Assembly (NCBI RefSeq): GCF_900110465.1
Contig: NZ_FODV01000002.1
Coordinates: 1 to 64,000, forward strand
Source of the DNA: Halogranum amylolyticum
GTDB lineage: Archaea; Halobacteriota; Halobacteria; Halobacteriales; Haloferacaceae
Direction: 5' to 3'
Length of the DNA: 64,000 nt
In this document: positions 16,175 to 23,749 of the stretch, one piece after another
How positions within the stretch are numbered: position 1 is the first letter of the stretch
Layout of the letters: each line of letters begins with the position of its first letter
Notes under the pieces: generated by a model
Told to the model about the DNA's origin: nothing
Databases searched by the model: none
The model's input: the letters and a program-made list of their open reading frames with translations, nothing else
Made by a program: the position numbers and the translations under genes

Positions 16175-16490
16175 GGACTAGGTCGGGCAGTTAGGCCCTG
16201 CTCACTTCCCGCAATAGAGTCTTTAGCGGGGACCGAACGACGGGCGCGTCCGGTCTGACCGGCACGGGCCCCGAAAGCCAACGTAGAAACCTCGTCCTGC
16301 GGGGACAGCGGCTCGACGAAACACGTCCGCAGGGACGTCGACTCGTCGTTCATCGGTGGCACTGGGTCAGGCGCGGAAGCGAGCAGCCCACCGCCGGACG
16401 TGCGTCGCTCGTAGGGTCGCGGGGTGGAGGAGGCAACCGGGATTACCCGTGCCGGAACGCCGGGCAACCCCGTCCTGTCCGCATTCATAC
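16175..16490 (+). ncRNA. ffs: SRP (7S) RNA
   Basis: The diagnostic helix-8 sequence is at 16364-16388: GGGTCAGGCGCGGAAGCGAG followed by CAGCC. This is the universally conserved SRP54-binding loop (GGUCAGG...GGAAG...AGCAGCC). The archaeal 5' and 3' ends can pair: CGGGCAG at 16184-16190 with CTGTCCG at 16475-16481. A TATA-like CCCTTATGAG near 16145 would start transcription at about 16175. The roughly 310-base length fits archaeal 7S RNA. Exact ends are estimated. It forms the core of the particle that targets membrane and secreted proteins. Confidence 0.88.
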
Positions 16491-16538
16491 TTCATTACAA
16501 TCGATAGCTTCGACTGTCCCCGTTCCGAAGTGACTGCT

Positions 16539-16820
16539 ATGCCCGAAGCTACCGCAGCGGCCACTGCGAACGGGATTATCGCCCACTACAACGAGACGGA
16601 CGGCGAGCGACTGCTGACGTTCGATCGTGACGGGCGGACAGCGGCCGTCACCCAGAACGTTGAGGGGTACGCCATGTTGAAAGTACGACCCACCGCCGAC
16701 GGTGACGAACTCGAACGGTACTACGGGTTCGAGATGGCGCTGGACCACGCCGCCGAGCTGCTCGGCGTCGACGTCCACGACCTGCCGATCCCCGACGACG
16801 CTGCCGACATGGGGATGTAG
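16539..16820 (+). CDS. Small conserved haloarchaeal protein (93 aa)
   Basis: The product begins MPEATAAATANGIIAHYNET and is a compact alpha/beta protein with beta strands (RLLTFDRDGRTAAVTQNV, AMLKVRP), a helix (FEMALDHAAELLG) and the ending DLPIPDDAADMGM. I believe it matches a conserved haloarchaeal family (DUF7111, from memory). ATG 16539 is the first start after the SRP RNA; the frame is open farther upstream only because it crosses the RNA gene. It is convergent with pssA. Function unknown. Confidence 0.75.
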   Translation: MPEATAAATANGIIAHYNETDGERLLTFDRDGRTAAVTQNVEGYAMLKVRPTADGDELERYYGFEMALDHAAELLGVDVHDLPIPDDAADMGM

Positions 16821-16836
16821 CGGTCGCGCCTCCCGA

Positions 16837-17511
16837 CTACTTCCGCCAGTAGAACCGCGGCCCAAGGAAGAGATACCCCAGCGCCAAGAACAGCAGGCCG
16901 AAGGCGAACACTTCTCCGGGGTACCCCGTGAGGAGGATCGCCAGCGCCTGGACGACGCCCATCACGAGCGCGTCCTGCCAGTGAAGGTCCGGATAGTTGA
17001 TCGTCGTCACCATCATCACCGAGAGCACGCCGACGAGCGGGACGAGGACGACCGGGTCGGCGAACCCGGCGAGCACTCCCGCCGAGAGGATCGTCGCTGC
17101 GAGCGTCGTCGGCACCCCTTCCGTCGAGTCGGACTTGCTGTCGTAGGCGGTGTAGAGGCCGAGTCGAGTGACCCCCATCGCGACGAACAGCGCACAGAGT
17201 CCGGCGGCGACCCACGACCGGAGCGGGTCGAACCCCCAGGTCGCCTGGACCACGCTCACGACGAGCACCGCGGGAGCGACACAGAAGGAGGCGACGTCGG
17301 CCAGCGAGTCGAGATACGGTCCCGCCTCGGAGCCGCCGAACTGCCGGGCGAGGACACCGTCGAGACCGTCGGCGACTGCACCCAGGAGGACGACTCGGGC
17401 CGCGAGCGTCGGGTCCACCAGCGCGGCGACGGCGGCGAGGAAGCCGAGCGCCGCGTTGCTGACGGTGACGTAGTCGGCGACTCCGAAGTGGCCGACGAAC
17501 CGCGGTTTCAT
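16837..17511 (-). CDS. pssA: CDP-alcohol phosphatidyltransferase (archaetidylserine synthase-like)
   Basis: This membrane enzyme transfers a polar head group onto CDP-archaeol. The family signature D-G-x2-A-R-x8-G-x3-D-x3-D is complete: DGVLARQFGGSEAGPYLDSL plus the following AD, at about residues 50-72. Six to seven hydrophobic helices span its 224 residues. Absence of a long N-terminal extension and similarity to haloarchaeal PssA favour serine as head group, but inositol or glycerol phosphate cannot be excluded by eye. The ATG at 17511 directly precedes the first helix. Monocistronic, convergent with the 93-residue gene. Confidence 0.88.
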   Translation of the reverse strand: MKPRFVGHFGVADYVTVSNAALGFLAAVAALVDPTLAARVVLLGAVADGLDGVLARQFGGSEAGPYLDSLADVASFCVAPAVLVVSVVQATWGFDPLRSWVAAGLCALFVAMGVTRLGLYTAYDSKSDSTEGVPTTLAATILSAGVLAGFADPVVLVPLVGVLSVMMVTTINYPDLHWQDALVMGVVQALAILLTGYPGEVFAFGLLFLALGYLFLGPRFYWRK

Positions 17512-17642
17512 GTCTCTGCAGTCGGATAGGACCGGTTTACGTGTTTATATCCCGCGGCCGGACGTCCACAGACGGACGGAGGGGAGACGGTTTCGACGCG
17601 TGAACCACGCCGCATTTATTCGTCGCGTCCCGAAGGTCGGAT

Positions 17643-18050
17643 ATGCAACGCAGGGCGTTTCTCGCGAGCGTCGGGACGGCCGGACTGACGGCCGTCGCCG
17701 GCTGTGCGAGCGTCGGCGGGTCCGAGGGCGACGTGTTGATGCGGGCGACCGCCTTCGACCCCTTCGAGTTCACCGTCGAGGTCGGCGACACCGTCACCTG
17801 GTACAACGGGAGCACCCGACTCCACACCGTCACCGCCTACGAGAACGCTATCCCCGAGGAGGCGGCGTACTTCGCGAGCGGTGGATACGAGGACGAGGCG
17901 GCCGCACGAGCGGCGTGGGAGAACGGCAACGGCGGTATCACGAGCGGCGAGACCTACAGCTACACCTTCGAGGTCCCCGGCGAGTACGAGTACGTCTGCA
18001 TCCCCCACGAGCAGGGCGGGATGGTCGGCACTATCGTCGTCGAGGAGTAG
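17643..18050 (+). CDS. Halocyanin-like cupredoxin lipoprotein
   Basis: The 135-residue protein starts with a twin-Arg/lipobox signal (QRRAFLASVGTAGLTAVAGC), so Cys20 is the likely lipid anchor and export probably uses Tat. The mature part is a blue-copper fold. The first ligand His lies in RLHTVTAY (about 60). The Cys, His and Met ligands are in YVCIPHEQGGM (about 118-128). It would act as a membrane-tethered electron carrier on the outer face. The ATG at 17643 gives the intact signal. It stands alone between pssA and the eS1 gene. Confidence 0.9.
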   Translation: MQRRAFLASVGTAGLTAVAGCASVGGSEGDVLMRATAFDPFEFTVEVGDTVTWYNGSTRLHTVTAYENAIPEEAAYFASGGYEDEAAARAAWENGNGGITSGETYSYTFEVPGEYEYVCIPHEQGGMVGTIVVEE

Positions 18051-18102
18051 CGAAAAAGTCGGAGAGTCGGTGTCGAGAGTCGCCCCGTCGGCTGCGACGG
18101 CG

Positions 18103-18756
18103 TTACTCTTCTGCGGCTTCGTCGACTGCGACGTCTTCCTCGTCGACGTCGACTGCGGCCTCTTCCTCGGCGGCGACCTCTTCGGGTCGGGCTTCGAGGT
18201 CGAGCTTCTGGATCTCGACGCGGCGCAGCGGGTAGATCGTCTTGGCCTCGCCGTAGATGGCCGACGAGAGTCGACCTTCGACGACGCTGTCGACGAGTTC
18301 CTCGAAGGTGCGGTCCTGAGCGGCCTCTTCGACGAGGTCGATCATGACCTTCCGGATGGCCTTCTCCTGGCTGTTGTCGGCCTTCTTCGTCGTGAGGGCG
18401 ACGGGCTGAACCTGCACGCGGTAGTCGTCCTTCGTTAGGACGGTCACGTTCACGTCGATCTTCGACGCACCGCGGCGCACGAGGCTCCGCAGGTAGTCAC
18501 GGGTCAGTTCGTGCTTGATGAACTCGGTGTACGCCGAGTCGCTGCCGACGTCCGTGATCTTGAACGTGAGCTTCGTGTTGTTCGCACCGGCGTCGCCCGT
18601 GAGTTCACCGAGGGTGACCTCGATGGTGCGGCCGTTGATCTGTTCGACTTCGTCGGCGAAGGTCTCGCCGAGCTCGGCCCGGTCGAACTGCTCGGGCGCG
18701 AGAATGCTGTACCATCGCTTGCCTTTCTTCTGCTTGGATACTGATCGTTCGCTCAT
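18103..18756 (-). CDS. rps3ae: 30S ribosomal protein eS1 (S3Ae)
   Basis: A structural protein of the archaeal small subunit near the mRNA exit. Recognisable blocks are KKGKRWYSILAPEQF (N-terminus), GRTIEVTLGELTGD, HELTRDYLRSLVRRG, KIDVNVTVLTKDDYRVQVQP and YPLRRVEIQKLD. The last 35 residues are an acidic tail (EEVAAEEEAAVDVDEED), common in halophiles. It is the last gene of the uS15-DHH-Pcc1-eS1 operon; its start at 18756 overlaps the pcc1 stop by 4 bases. Confidence 0.97.
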   Translation of the reverse strand: MSERSVSKQKKGKRWYSILAPEQFDRAELGETFADEVEQINGRTIEVTLGELTGDAGANNTKLTFKITDVGSDSAYTEFIKHELTRDYLRSLVRRGASKIDVNVTVLTKDDYRVQVQPVALTTKKADNSQEKAIRKVMIDLVEEAAQDRTFEELVDSVVEGRLSSAIYGEAKTIYPLRRVEIQKLDLEARPEEVAAEEEAAVDVDEEDVAVDEAAEE

Positions 18757-18983
18757 GAGTTGCTGTGTCGTGTTGCGTTGTCTGCGACCGTCTCTGCGAC
18801 GGTCAGGTTCACCACGTAGTCGTCGACCGTCGCCTGCAGGCCGCCGGTCGTCTCCCGCTCGATGACCGTGACGATAGAGTCGTCCTCCACCGTCGTCGTC
18901 ATCGAGTCGGTGTTGTCGGGAGTCACCGCTTCGGCGAGGAGACGAGCGTGCTCGTGTTCCGTCTCGAGTCGTGCCCGTCTCAT
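18753..18983 (-). CDS. pcc1: KEOPS complex subunit Pcc1
   Basis: The 76-residue dimerisation subunit of KEOPS, the complex that makes the t6A37 modification of tRNA. Visible family features are an N-terminal strand (MRRARLETEHEHARLLAEAV), PDNTDSMTTTVEDDSIVTVI and the C-terminal helix ATVDDYVVNLTVAETVA. ATG 18983 overlaps the upstream DHH gene stop by 4 bases. The stop overlaps the eS1 start by 4 bases. The open frame extends to 19358 but that part is only the anti-frame of the DHH gene. This operon order is typical of Euryarchaeota. Confidence 0.93.
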   Translation of the reverse strand: MRRARLETEHEHARLLAEAVTPDNTDSMTTTVEDDSIVTVIERETTGGLQATVDDYVVNLTVAETVADNATRHSNS

Positions 18984-20176
18984 CGCGTCAACGCCTCCCG
19001 GACCGCCGTGATGAACTCGGTCGTGTCCGTCTCTGTGTCGAACCGCGCTTCGCCACGCGTGTCGGTACCGCGTCCCGTCCCGTCGAACGACGCTGCCGTC
19101 TCGGTCATCACCGTGCCGAGGTCCCGGTCTTCGATGCTCGCGGCGGCCGCCCGACCCTCGGCGTCGTCCGACGCCGTGTCGGTGACGACGAGTGCGACGG
19201 GTTCCGGCGACCGGAAGTCCCGAAGCAGTCGTGCGACCGTCGGCAACGCCGTCGCCGACTCCGCGTCTGCGTCGACGCGAGCGACGAACACGCCGTCGTA
19301 CCGGCCGGTCGTCGCCTCCCGAAGGAGTCGGTGAGCGGCGACGGCGTGCGCGCGCCACGCGTCGAGTGCGGCGGCCCGCGCCACGTCGCCGTGACCGAGT
19401 GCGAGCGCTACGCCGGTGCCGGGCTGTTCGCGCGCGACGGCGTCGAGCACGTCGGCGTAGCCACCGACCGTCTCGAACGTCCCGTCGGGTATCGCGTACG
19501 GGCGGAGTGCCCGTTCGACTGCCTCGGCGGCGCGAGCGGTCGCCTCGTCGGCCGTCGTCGCGTCGATGGCGACGACGGAGGCGAGTCGGCGGTGTGCCTC
19601 CTCGCCGAGTTCGGCCGGGAGGTCCATCTCCGCGAGCATCGCCCGGACGCGTTCGACCTCACCCGAACTGGGCGTGTGGACGAGCGTCGAGTGGGCGATG
19701 CCGTCGCTGACGTCGGCGGTCGGCACCGCGAGTCCCGGTCGGCGTTCGACCGTTCCGCGGCGTTCGGCCGCGTCGAGCATCGTGCCGCTGCCGTCTGCGC
19801 CGACGGTCGATTCGGCGGCGACGACGCCCGCGAGTCCGAGAATCGGGTCGGGTTCGACGCCGAGCTCCCGGGCGACCTCGAAGGCGGTCACGCTCGCGGG
19901 GCGACTCGCGCCAGCGAGTGCGACGTCGCCACCGGTCAGACCGACGGCGACGGCGAGTCCGTCGTCGGCGGCGCGTCCGTCGTCAGCCGCGAGAGCGGCT
20001 GTCGTTCTAACGTGGAAGGGGGTTCTGACGCTCCGACAGGCGGCGGCGAGGATGCCACTGGCTGCCAGCGAGTCACCGTCCGCGCTCGCGACGACCCGAA
20101 CGAACGGGACCTCGTGGAGCGCCGCGGCGACGTCGGCGGCGGGGGCTTCCTCGGCTGTGGAGCGCGCGGTCGACAT
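18980..20176 (-). CDS. DHH-family (RecJ-like) exonuclease or regulator
   Basis: A 398-residue archaeal RecJ/GAN-type protein. The N-terminus has FVRVVASADGDSLAASGIL, aligning with the DHD-type metal site. The middle contains ALALGHGDVARAAALDAWRA, and the C-terminal DHHA1-like part has RVDADAESATALPTVARLL and the acidic end. Several canonical DHH motif residues are replaced, so nuclease activity is doubtful; some archaeal members act as inactive partners at the replisome. It lies between the uS15 and pcc1 genes with a 4-base overlap downstream, the usual archaeal synteny. Confidence 0.85.
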   Translation of the reverse strand: MSTARSTAEEAPAADVAAALHEVPFVRVVASADGDSLAASGILAAACRSVRTPFHVRTTAALAADDGRAADDGLAVAVGLTGGDVALAGASRPASVTAFEVARELGVEPDPILGLAGVVAAESTVGADGSGTMLDAAERRGTVERRPGLAVPTADVSDGIAHSTLVHTPSSGEVERVRAMLAEMDLPAELGEEAHRRLASVVAIDATTADEATARAAEAVERALRPYAIPDGTFETVGGYADVLDAVAREQPGTGVALALGHGDVARAAALDAWRAHAVAAHRLLREATTGRYDGVFVARVDADAESATALPTVARLLRDFRSPEPVALVVTDTASDDAEGRAAAASIEDRDLGTVMTETAASFDGTGRGTDTRGEARFDTETDTTEFITAVREALTR

Positions 20177-20185
20177 GAACTGTGC

Positions 20186-20650
20186 TTACTCGAGAAGCTC
20201 GACCGCGTTCTCGTAGCTGTATTTGAAGTCTTCGTCGAGCTTGTTGCCCCGGTAGTAGTCGACGAGCCGTCGGATCTTCGACTCCGTGTTCTGGAGTGCG
20301 CGCTTGTTCTGAGCGTCCTGCTGGTTCTCCTCGACGTGTCGGCGCAGGCGGATCGCGCGTTCCATGAGGTTCCGGAGGTCCTCCGGAATCTCGGGGGCTG
20401 CGTCGTTGTCCTCGAGGATTTCGGTGACGCTCTTGTCGGTGACGAGCTTCACGTTCGGGACGGGCGTGCCTTTCACGCCTTCGTCGCGAAGCTTCAGACC
20501 GATTGCGGCGGGGTCGTGACCCTGCTCTGCTAGTTCGACGACGCGCTCTTCGACGGCATCGGCGTCGACGTCGCTCCATTCGGGGGCTTCGTCTGCCACC
20601 GGCTTGTCCGAAGCGGACGAGCCACGGCGGCGGGTGTGCATTCGTGCCAT
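20186..20650 (-). CDS. rps15: 30S ribosomal protein uS15
   Basis: The archaeal form of S15, 154 residues, starting MARMHTRRRGSSASDKP. The archaeal N-terminal extension (PEWSDVDADAVEERVVELAE...GLKLRDEGVKGTPVPNVKL) is followed by the conserved S15 helices: DLRNLMERAIRLRRHVEENQ, NTESKIRRLVDYYRGNK. It binds 16S rRNA in the platform. First gene of the operon with DHH, pcc1 and rps3ae; the next gene starts 10 bases after its stop. Confidence 0.97.
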   Translation of the reverse strand: MARMHTRRRGSSASDKPVADEAPEWSDVDADAVEERVVELAEQGHDPAAIGLKLRDEGVKGTPVPNVKLVTDKSVTEILEDNDAAPEIPEDLRNLMERAIRLRRHVEENQQDAQNKRALQNTESKIRRLVDYYRGNKLDEDFKYSYENAVELLE

Positions 20651-20873
20651 TGTTGTGAGTTGGAACGCACAGACCGCAGAAAGCGTGTCCGGGAGCCGCT
20701 ACGAACGGCTCTCGGCGCACCTCCGTAATCCCAAGCCCGCAGATGCGGGCGAGTCAGAGTTACGGCCGTGCTGTTCCCGTCTTTACATCCTCGCGTCTCG
20801 GATTAAACGGTTTCGACTTCAGCGAGGGGGAAACCGAAGCGTCCTTTAGGCACCTCGGGGTAAGAGAAGGTGC

Positions 20874-20945
20874 GGGCTCGTAGATCAGGGGTAGATCACT
20901 CCCTTGGCATGGGAGAGGCCCCGGGTTCAAATCCCGGCGAGTCCA
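20874..20945 (+). tRNA. tRNA-Ala (anticodon GGC), copy 1
   Basis: A complete cloverleaf is seen. The acceptor stem is GGGCTCG/CGAGTCC, and the D-arm contains AGATCAGGGGTAGATC. The anticodon arm CTCCC-TTGGCAT-GGGAG has anticodon GGC. The T-arm is CCGGG-TTCAAAT-CCCGG, with discriminator A and no encoded CCA. A TATA-like TCCTTTAGG lies about 30 bases upstream. An identical copy is at 23389-23460. Confidence 0.96.
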
Positions 20946-21078
20946 CTTCTCTTTGTCTCGCTTCGCTCGACCCGTTCAGTGGCCTCGCCTAACTCCCAGC
21001 GAGTTCACGTAGTGTCGGCGAAGAAGATAATCGACTACACAAGAATCGTAAGACGAGTTGGATAAAGTCGAGGCGACA

Positions 21079-21987
21079 ATGCAGACGTCTCCAGTGGGCC
21101 TCGTGGTCGGAACTCGTTATACGCAGGGCGAGATCGAGGAGATGTTCGACACCGGGTTCGGCTATCAGATCTCGGGGATCAACCCGCGACGAGACGACCA
21201 AGACGGACGGTACGTACTACTGTTCGCTAACGAGGACGGCCCGTACAACGATTCGGTGACTGCGGGACGGTTCGAGTACGTTGGCGAGGGACTCCGCGGT
21301 GATCAAAGTGAGACGTCGCCGGGAAACTCGGTTCTCGTCGACGCCGTCGACAGCGACTTCCCGGTTCACTTCTTTTACCAGCACTCAGACCTCGCTGGGT
21401 GGGAGTATCAGGGACTCGTCGACGTGCTCGGGTGGGAGTCGCGACGACGAAACGGTCGAGAGATTCTCGTGTTCACGATGGAGCATCGAGAGGAGAAAAC
21501 GAGCGACGTCGCCGCCGACGTAGAAGAACAACGAGAGCGGTTGAGAACACGACTCACTTCGGAACCGACACTCACAGCCGAGACGGCGGAGTTCACCGAC
21601 CAGCAGCGACGTGTTCGAGACAGTGCGTTCGCGAGGCTCGTCAAAGAGAACTACGAGCGGACATGTGTCGTGTGTGGGGAAAAGTCGAGAGACTCCGAGT
21701 GGGGATCCCGAAGTCGAGGCGGCGCACATCTACCCGAGATCGGAGAACGGTGCTGATGACCCGAGAAACGGACTCGCGCTGTGCAAGCTGCACCACTGGG
21801 CGTTCGATAGCGGGTGGCTCGCTGTCAGCGACGACTACGAGATACTGGTCAAAGACGTTCCGAGCGAGACGGATACTACGATTTCATGCAGTTAGCGGGC
21901 GACTTGTTGCAATCTCCCGAAAGTCTGCGTACACACCCAGCACAGGTGTATCTCGAAGCTCACCGCACTCTCCACGGGTTCAACTAG
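21079..21987 (+). pseudogene. HNH endonuclease with two compensating frameshifts
   Basis: The N-terminal 200 residues (MQTSPVGLVVGTRYTQGEIE, then a beta-rich domain) resemble the DNA-binding half of modification-type HNH nucleases. The zinc/HNH part is split. CVVCGEKSRDS ends in the first frame near 21700; AAHIYPRSENGADDPRNGLALCKLHHWAFD continues in the next frame; the last 40 residues (YYDFMQLAGDLLQS to HRTLHGFN) return to the first frame near 21862. A single base gain and a single base loss would restore one 302-codon gene ending at 21985-21987. Either the gene is dead or the assembly has errors. It lies between the two tRNA-Ala copies, a typical place for accessory DNA. Confidence 0.82.
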
Positions 21988-22379
21988 CTCCGACTCCGCT
22001 CCATCTCCAACTCCCTCAGCGTATCCGGCGTATCCAACAATCGTTCCAACCGTTCGTCGAACTCGTCGTCATCGATTCGCCCTTCAGCGTAGCGGCGCTT
22101 TAGCAGTGCAAGTGGATCTTCTGTCGGGCCCTCGACGCCGTTCGACTTTGCGGTCTTCGTCTCTGACTCCCTCTCCGAGTCCGACGAGAAGAGATTCCAG
22201 AACGCCTCGTCGTCTTCGAACAAGTCCAAGAACGTCAGCCAGGCGAGACCGTAGAAGACCCAGAACCAGAAGCTGAGTCCTGTAGAGCTAGCGACGAGTG
22301 CGACGATGCCGACGAGACCAAGGACGATAGCGACGACGTGTGCGAATTTCGAGTCGAGGAGGGACTGTGCATCGACCAA
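21984..22379 (-). CDS. SHOCT-domain membrane protein
   Basis: The 131-residue protein has two adjacent hydrophobic helices (about 13-32 and 34-52), an acidic linker, and a C-terminal SHOCT module (DPLALLKRRYAEGRIDDDEF and the following helix, residues about 92-122). SHOCT segments are short interaction modules appended to membrane or secreted proteins. It converges on the HNH gene, overlapping its stop by 4 bases. Function cannot be given more precisely. Confidence 0.85.
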   Translation of the reverse strand: MVDAQSLLDSKFAHVVAIVLGLVGIVALVASSTGLSFWFWVFYGLAWLTFLDLFEDDEAFWNLFSSDSERESETKTAKSNGVEGPTEDPLALLKRRYAEGRIDDDEFDERLERLLDTPDTLRELEMERSRS

Positions 22380-22474
22380 GTGAGGACGTTGACAGCGAGC
22401 ATACTAAAGAACTCACTCACAGCGCCGTCGCTCGGGTGGACAGCATCCGAGAGAACACGTCGTGACTCGATCGT

Positions 22475-22762
22475 TCAGACGTTGATGTGACCTTCGCGTC
22501 GGAGCTGGTCGGCTTCGGACTTCTCGTAGCGCCACGTGACGTCGGCTTTCTCGTCCTGCCAGTCCCACGGCTCACAGAGGACGATGTCGTCCTCGCGGAT
22601 CCAGATCCGTTTGCGCATCCGGCCGGGGATGCGACCCATGCGTTCCTTGCCGTCGTTGCAGCGGAGCGTGACGCGGCCGTGGCCCTGCATATTGGTTACG
22701 ACGGCGAACAGCTCGTCATCGTCGGGCATGCGAAGGTTCCGACGCCCAGATTCTTCGCTCAT
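22475..22762 (-). CDS. eif1A: Translation initiation factor aIF1A
   Basis: An S1/OB-fold factor that binds the A-site of the small subunit during start selection. The 95-residue form starting at ATG 22762 begins [20 protein letters not shown] and shows [41 protein letters not shown] and the C-terminal [14 protein letters not shown], all conserved family blocks. The frame is open to 22786, but those eight residues lack family similarity. The gene is monocistronic. Confidence 0.96.
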   Translation of the reverse strand: MSEESGRRNLRMPDDDELFAVVTNMQGHGRVTLRCNDGKERMGRIPGRMRKRIWIREDDIVLCEPWDWQDEKADVTWRYEKSEADQLRREGHINV

Positions 22763-22846
22763 AGTTCGAAGTTGTCGTCGGGCCAATTAAATCGTAGCAT
22801 TCTCCGGTTCGAAGATGGGTTCGACCGCAGTCGGGAGACCGACAGG

Positions 22847-23248
22847 TCACTCGATACGGAGATACATCCCCTTCGAGGCGGGCGCGGTCGGTTCGAAGCC
22901 GAACTGTTCGTAGAAGCCGTCGACGTCGGCCACGAGGTTCACATATGCCGACGGCGGGGCGTTCTCGTGCAACCAGTCGACGAGGGCCTGCGTGATCTCG
23001 GTGCCGAGGCCCCGTCCTTGGTGGTCGGGGTGGACGGCGATATCGGTGAGCTGGAGGACGGTCGCACCGTCGCCGACGATGCGTCCCATACCGACGACGT
23101 CGCCGTCGTGGACGACAGTGACCCCGTAGCAGCTGTTCGGGAGCCCACGTTCGGCGGCCTTGAGCGTCCGTGACGTCATTCCCGCAGCCTCGCGAAGGGC
23201 GACGAACTCTTTCGGTGTTGGGAGGCTCTCGCGGAGTGCGTAGGACAT
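22847..23248 (-). CDS. GNAT-family N-acetyltransferase
   Basis: The 133-residue protein has the GNAT fold with the acetyl-CoA pyrophosphate-binding motif QGRGLG (about 82-87) following LQLTDIAVHPDHQ, and a C-terminal DGFYEQFGFEPTAPASKGMYL. Such compact members acetylate small amines or protein N-termini; the substrate is unknown. It sits between aif1A and tRNA-Ala copy 2, transcribed alone. The start at 23248 gives the first beta strand (YALRESLPTPKEF). Confidence 0.9.
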   Translation of the reverse strand: MSYALRESLPTPKEFVALREAAGMTSRTLKAAERGLPNSCYGVTVVHDGDVVGMGRIVGDGATVLQLTDIAVHPDHQGRGLGTEITQALVDWLHENAPPSAYVNLVADVDGFYEQFGFEPTAPASKGMYLRIE

Positions 23249-23388
23249 CGTTCGGTCGTCAGCCGGCGAATAGTTAGGTGTGTATATCGGCGTGCAGTCG
23301 GGGGTTCGATCCGTGACAGCGTTTCTCCCTCGACTCCGGAAGTCGAAGCCCTTATTAAGGGAACCACAGAAGATGTGGATGCGTTCGA

Positions 23389-23460
23389 GGGCTCGTAGAT
23401 CAGGGGTAGATCACTCCCTTGGCATGGGAGAGGCCCCGGGTTCAAATCCCGGCGAGTCCA
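23389..23460 (+). tRNA. tRNA-Ala (anticodon GGC), copy 2
   Basis: Identical over all 72 bases to the copy at 20874-20945, with anticodon GGC. A TATA-like CTTATTAAGG lies about 30-40 bases upstream. Flanking DNA differs from that of copy 1, so only the tRNA is duplicated. A degenerate 3'-end copy follows at 23588-23613. Confidence 0.96.
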
Positions 23461-23587
23461 TCAGATATTATCGACACAACACGACGAGCGAAGCGAGGAG
23501 TCTGTGTCGACAAATCGGAAGACGCGAGGCGGGATTTGAAGTAGAGAAGTCGCAGCGCGCGGCGAAGCGAGCAGGACTGTTTTCGCG

Positions 23588-23613
23588 TAGTTCGAATCCC
23601 GGTGAAGTCCCAC
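23588..23613 (+). repeat. Degenerate tRNA 3'-end fragment downstream of tRNA-Ala
   Basis: TAGTTCGAATCCCGGTGAAGTCCCA resembles the T-arm and acceptor end of the tRNA-Ala just upstream (GGGTTCAAATCCCGGCGAGTCCA). Such partial tRNA 3' copies are what integrative elements leave as attachment-site duplicates. The rest of 23461-23749 has no gene; a T8-containing TATA region near 23715-23724 serves the downstream pilin. Confidence 0.5.
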
Positions 23614-23749
23614 CTGCCCGCTCGCACGCCAAGTCCACCTTCCACTCGTGGAACATCGATACCAACTTGACCGTGCGTGAGACCACTGCAGTCTCACGAC
23701 GTACAGCTTAGGGCTGTTTTTTTATGCACCGGTGACATTCTGGTAGACA

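Noticed and set aside
19192-19710. Arg-rich + strand frame inside the DHH gene
   Set aside because: Composition is the typical shadow of a G+C-rich gene, and the DHH gene and its operon are clear on the other strand.
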